This document shows positions 7,345 through 9,076 of a DNA stretch of 9,076 bases, piece after piece. The DNA comes from Spirochaetaceae bacterium (GTDB lineage Bacteria > Spirochaetota > Spirochaetia > Treponematales > Breznakiellaceae), in NCBI GenBank assembly GCA_031265015.1, contig JAISDG010000110.1, positions 1 through 9,076 on the forward strand, in the 5' to 3' direction. The notes beneath the pieces were generated by a model that saw only the letters and a list, made by a program, of their open reading frames with translations, was not told the origin of the DNA and did no database searches. Made by a program: the position numbers and the translations under genes. Within the stretch, counting starts at the first letter, position 1. Each line of letters starts with the position of its first letter.

Positions 7345-8166
7345 GTGAAATTCCTCTATGTGGCCGAGCTGGTGGGAAAAGCCGGTATCTATGCCCTTAA
7401 AAAAGCCCTGCCGGAACTGAAACGCCGCCGGGGCATTGACTTTACCCTGGTATGCGCCGACGGCGTTACCGGCGGCAACGGCCTGGGGCGGAACCATGCC
7501 GCGTATATCCGCAAGCTTGGCGCGGATGCGATCACCACCGGGGAATGCTGCTTTTACAAAAAAGATCTGGTGGAAAACTGGCCCAAACTGCCCTATGTAC
7601 TGCGGCCCTGTAACCTGGGCGCCGCTTCCCCCGGTTTCGGCCGGCGGGTGTTCAACCGTGATAGTCCCTGTCCGGTGGCCGTGCTGGTTCTCCTGGGAAC
7701 GAACTTTAACCGCCTGCGGGTTAACAATCCCTTTGAGGACTTAAAGTCCCTGCTGGAAAAACTCCGCTCCGAAACGCCCTATGTGATTGTTGATTTTCAC
7801 GCCTGGGCCAGCGGCGAAAAACGGACCTTTTTTGCCGCCGCCGCGGGTCTCTGTACCGCGGTTATCGGTTCCCATAACCGGGTCCAGACCACGGACGAAG
7901 AAGTGCTGCCCGGCGGCACGGCGGTCATCTGCGACGCGGGAAGAACCGGCAGCGCCGAGTCTGTGGGAGGCACGGATACCGCGGAGCGGATTCGGGAATA
8001 CCTGACGGGGATTCCCAACTGGACCCGGGAAGCCTGGGACAAGCCGGAACTCCAGGGCGTCATCGTGGAAGCCGGCGGCGACGGCCGGGCCCTGAGCATC
8101 GAACGGCTCCGCATACCGGTTCCCGCCCCGGCCGCAGCAGTAGAGCGCGGCGCCGGGGATGTATGA
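7345..8166 (+). CDS. YmdB/TIGR00282-family metallophosphoesterase-like protein, altered active site
   Basis: The product is 273 residues, the usual length for YmdB-type proteins, and collinear with them: the AELVGKAGIYALK start, LRPCN (86-90), DFHAWASGEK (150-159), GSHNRVQTTDEEVLPGGTA (175-193) and LTGIPN. Characterised family members are dinuclear-metal phosphodiesterases acting on 2',3'-cyclic nucleotides. Here most ligand positions differ by hand alignment. Asp8 has become Glu8, Glu39 is Asp39, Asn40 is Gly40, and the GNH motif is G-E67-C68. The second His of the HxH motif is Arg179. His152 and His177 remain. Activity may be lost or shifted to another metal or substrate. Extra Cys residues at 37, 68, 69, 89, 109 and 170 are notable. 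It starts at GTG with only a weak site upstream and probably forms an operon with the TPR gene. Confidence 0.84.
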   Translation: MKFLYVAELVGKAGIYALKKALPELKRRRGIDFTLVCADGVTGGNGLGRNHAAYIRKLGADAITTGECCFYKKDLVENWPKLPYVLRPCNLGAASPGFGRRVFNRDSPCPVAVLVLLGTNFNRLRVNNPFEDLKSLLEKLRSETPYVIVDFHAWASGEKRTFFAAAAGLCTAVIGSHNRVQTTDEEVLPGGTAVICDAGRTGSAESVGGTDTAERIREYLTGIPNWTREAWDKPELQGVIVEAGGDGRALSIERLRIPVPAPAAAVERGAGDV

Positions 8167-8171
8167 TACCA

Positions 8172-8199
8172 TGTAATGTCATTGCATAGGATCATTACA
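8172..8199. promoter_or_regulatory. Inverted repeat upstream of hsp20 (possible operator)
   Basis: TGTAATG (8172-8178) and CATTACA (8193-8199) form a perfect 7-bp inverted repeat with a 14-base spacer, about 42 bases before the hsp20 start. The left arm also overlaps a smaller palindrome, AATG-T-CATT (8175-8183). It is not the CIRCE element bound by HrcA. The position fits an operator for a heat-shock or stress regulator, which would be unidentified. Confidence 0.35.
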
Positions 8200-8210
8200 A
8201 TGTTTATGTT
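8182..8210 (+). promoter_or_regulatory. Candidate hsp20 promoter
   Basis: TTGCAT (8182-8187) and TATGTT (8205-8210) are spaced by 17 bases and could be -35 and -10 boxes. The -35 lies inside the inverted repeat. The match to consensus is partial. A second option is TTACAA (8195-8200) with TATGTA (8218-8223). The 74-base gap after the preceding stop is AT-rich, which supports an independent promoter. Confidence 0.3.
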
Positions 8211-8240
8211 TGGTTCGTATGTACGGGAAAGGGGAGAACG

Positions 8241-8807
8241 ATGAAAACGCAAAATTACATTGACCTGGGAACGATCTTTGACGAACTCTTCAACGCCGCC
8301 AGCGGATTCCGTAGCGAATTTCAAAAAAGCCTGCATGAATTTTCCGGCTCTCCCGGTTACGGGCCCGGCGGTTTTAGCGGCAGAAGCGGTCCCTTTGGAT
8401 TCTGCTTTGACGAAAACACCGATTATTATCCGGGTTTTTCCTACCCGCCCATGAACGTCTATCTTACGGAAGACAAAAGCCTTAACTTTGAATTTGCCCT
8501 GGCGGGATTTGACGAGAAGAACATCAGCCTGTCATTCCAGGGGGATTACATGGTCTTTTCCGCCAAAATCGGAGACGAGGGCCGGGAAGGAGCCGGTGGG
8601 GAAGAGTCAAACGTCCGTTATCTAAAACGGCGGCTTAAGCTGAAGGATATCGACAAGCAAAAATACTTTGTACCCCTGGATAAATACTCCCAGGAAAAGG
8701 TGAAGGCGGTTTTTAAAAACGGCATCCTCAGGGTAACGGTGCCCCCCAAGGAAGAGCAGGAACAGAACGGCGGCGTCAGGATCGAAATCATCAAAGAAGG
8801 AAATTAG
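8241..8807 (+). CDS. Hsp20 / alpha-crystallin small heat-shock protein
   Basis: The product is 188 residues and acts as an ATP-independent holdase that keeps unfolding proteins soluble in the cytoplasm. The alpha-crystallin domain spans about residues 70-168. It opens at PPMNVYLTEDKSLNFEFALAG, continues through VRYLKRRLKL, and closes with the family hallmark FKNGILRVTVP (158-168). The C-terminal I-x-I motif that docks subunits into oligomers is IEI at 181-183. The N-terminal arm has a Gly/Phe/Ser/Pro-rich stretch (about 36-56), and a Gly/Glu-rich insertion (about 111-123) lengthens the loop that carries the dimer strand; together they make it longer than the usual ~145-160 residues. ATG 8241 has a strong site, GGGGAG at 8231-8236, four bases upstream. 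The stop TAG (8805-8807) overlaps the stop of the opposing glutamate synthase fragment. Confidence 0.93.
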   Translation: MKTQNYIDLGTIFDELFNAASGFRSEFQKSLHEFSGSPGYGPGGFSGRSGPFGFCFDENTDYYPGFSYPPMNVYLTEDKSLNFEFALAGFDEKNISLSFQGDYMVFSAKIGDEGREGAGGEESNVRYLKRRLKLKDIDKQKYFVPLDKYSQEKVKAVFKNGILRVTVPPKEEQEQNGGVRIEIIKEGN

Positions 8808-9076
8808 CGGACTTTTTCCGCGGCGTGGGCCTTGGCAACTCCCGCGGCAATGGTACCGACGCCGCTTCCCGATACCAGCTTAACGCTGATCCCCGCCTCG
8901 GGGTTGGCGTTTTTCAGGTCGAAGATCAGTTCCGCCAGATCTTCAATGGAATAGATATCATGATGGGGCGGCGGGCTGATCAGGGTAACCCCGGGGGTGG
9001 AGTGCCTGGTTTTGGCGATCATCCCGTCTACCTTATGGCCCGGAAGCTGCCCCCCCTCGCCGGGTTTGGCCCCCTG
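8804..9076 (-). CDS. gltB: Glutamate synthase large subunit fragment, abruptly truncated (5' partial, possible pseudogene)
   Basis: The frame is open from the window edge and gives 90 residues before TAA at 8806-8804. The sequence is unmistakable FMN-domain glutamate synthase: QGAKPGEGGQLPGHKV, then STPGVTLISPPPHHDIYS, SIEDLAELIFDLK, and VKLVSGSGVGTIAAGVAKAH. In the intact enzyme, which makes glutamate from glutamine and 2-oxoglutarate, this is followed at once by an ISG-DGGTGA segment and then several hundred more residues of FMN barrel and the GXGXG domain. Here the frame ends AEKVR-stop instead. No GGTGA-like coding appears in any minus-strand frame beyond it, where hsp20 lies, so a simple frameshift does not explain it. 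The remaining protein cannot complete its FMN barrel. It is either a gene remnant, a rearrangement breakpoint or an assembly join. Confidence 0.85.
   Translation of the reverse strand, partial: QGAKPGEGGQLPGHKVDGMIAKTRHSTPGVTLISPPPHHDIYSIEDLAELIFDLKNANPEAGISVKLVSGSGVGTIAAGVAKAHAAEKVR

Noticed and set aside
8181..8240. RNA thermometer (ROSE or fourU type) in the hsp20 leader
   Set aside because: The GGGGAG ribosome binding site has no convincing complementary pyrimidine stretch in the short leader, so no thermometer hairpin is supported.

Overview
The window is a gene-dense, GC-rich bacterial chromosomal segment. It carries seven complete protein genes, a C-terminal gene tail at the left edge and a glutamate synthase fragment at the right edge. 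A spirochaete, most likely Treponema-like, is the best guess. The grounds are a relaxed lipobox on a TPR lipoprotein, heavy use of TPR proteins, a soluble class III cyclase-like protein and a YmdB-family protein. This is inference from gene style; no marker gene settles it. I saw no rRNA, tRNA, CRISPR array, insertion sequence or phage gene.

Layout. Positions 1-153 (+) are the end of an unrecognised gene, followed by a convergent gap with GC-rich hairpins (154-278). A 588-residue membrane-anchored orphan lies on the minus strand (279-2045). It diverges from a plus-strand pair: a TPR lipoprotein (2096-3517) and a TraB/PrgY-family membrane protein (3534-4712), 16 bases apart and probably co-transcribed. 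A minus-strand gene for a class III nucleotidyl cyclase-like protein (4747-6252) converges on traB. It diverges from a small thioredoxin-fold protein (6325-6675) across an AT-rich spacer. Next come a cytoplasmic TPR protein (6793-7335) and, 9 bases on, a YmdB-like protein (7345-8166). An Hsp20 small heat-shock gene (8241-8807) follows, with a good ribosome binding site and an inverted repeat over its likely promoter. The right edge (8804-9076, minus) is the FMN-domain part of glutamate synthase, which stops abruptly at the end of hsp20.

How the genes may work together. The left half looks like cell-envelope functions: an anchored orphan, an outer-facing TPR lipoprotein and a membrane protein of the TraB/Tiki superfamily. 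The right half is cytoplasmic: signalling (cyclase), a redox-fold protein, a TPR scaffold next to a metallophosphoesterase-like protein, and stress chaperoning. No single pathway ties all of it together.

The strongest oddities are two. The YmdB-like protein keeps the family fold signatures but has replaced most of the metal-binding and catalytic residues. The glutamate synthase reading frame is cut in the middle of its FMN-binding barrel, with its stop codon overlapping the hsp20 stop.
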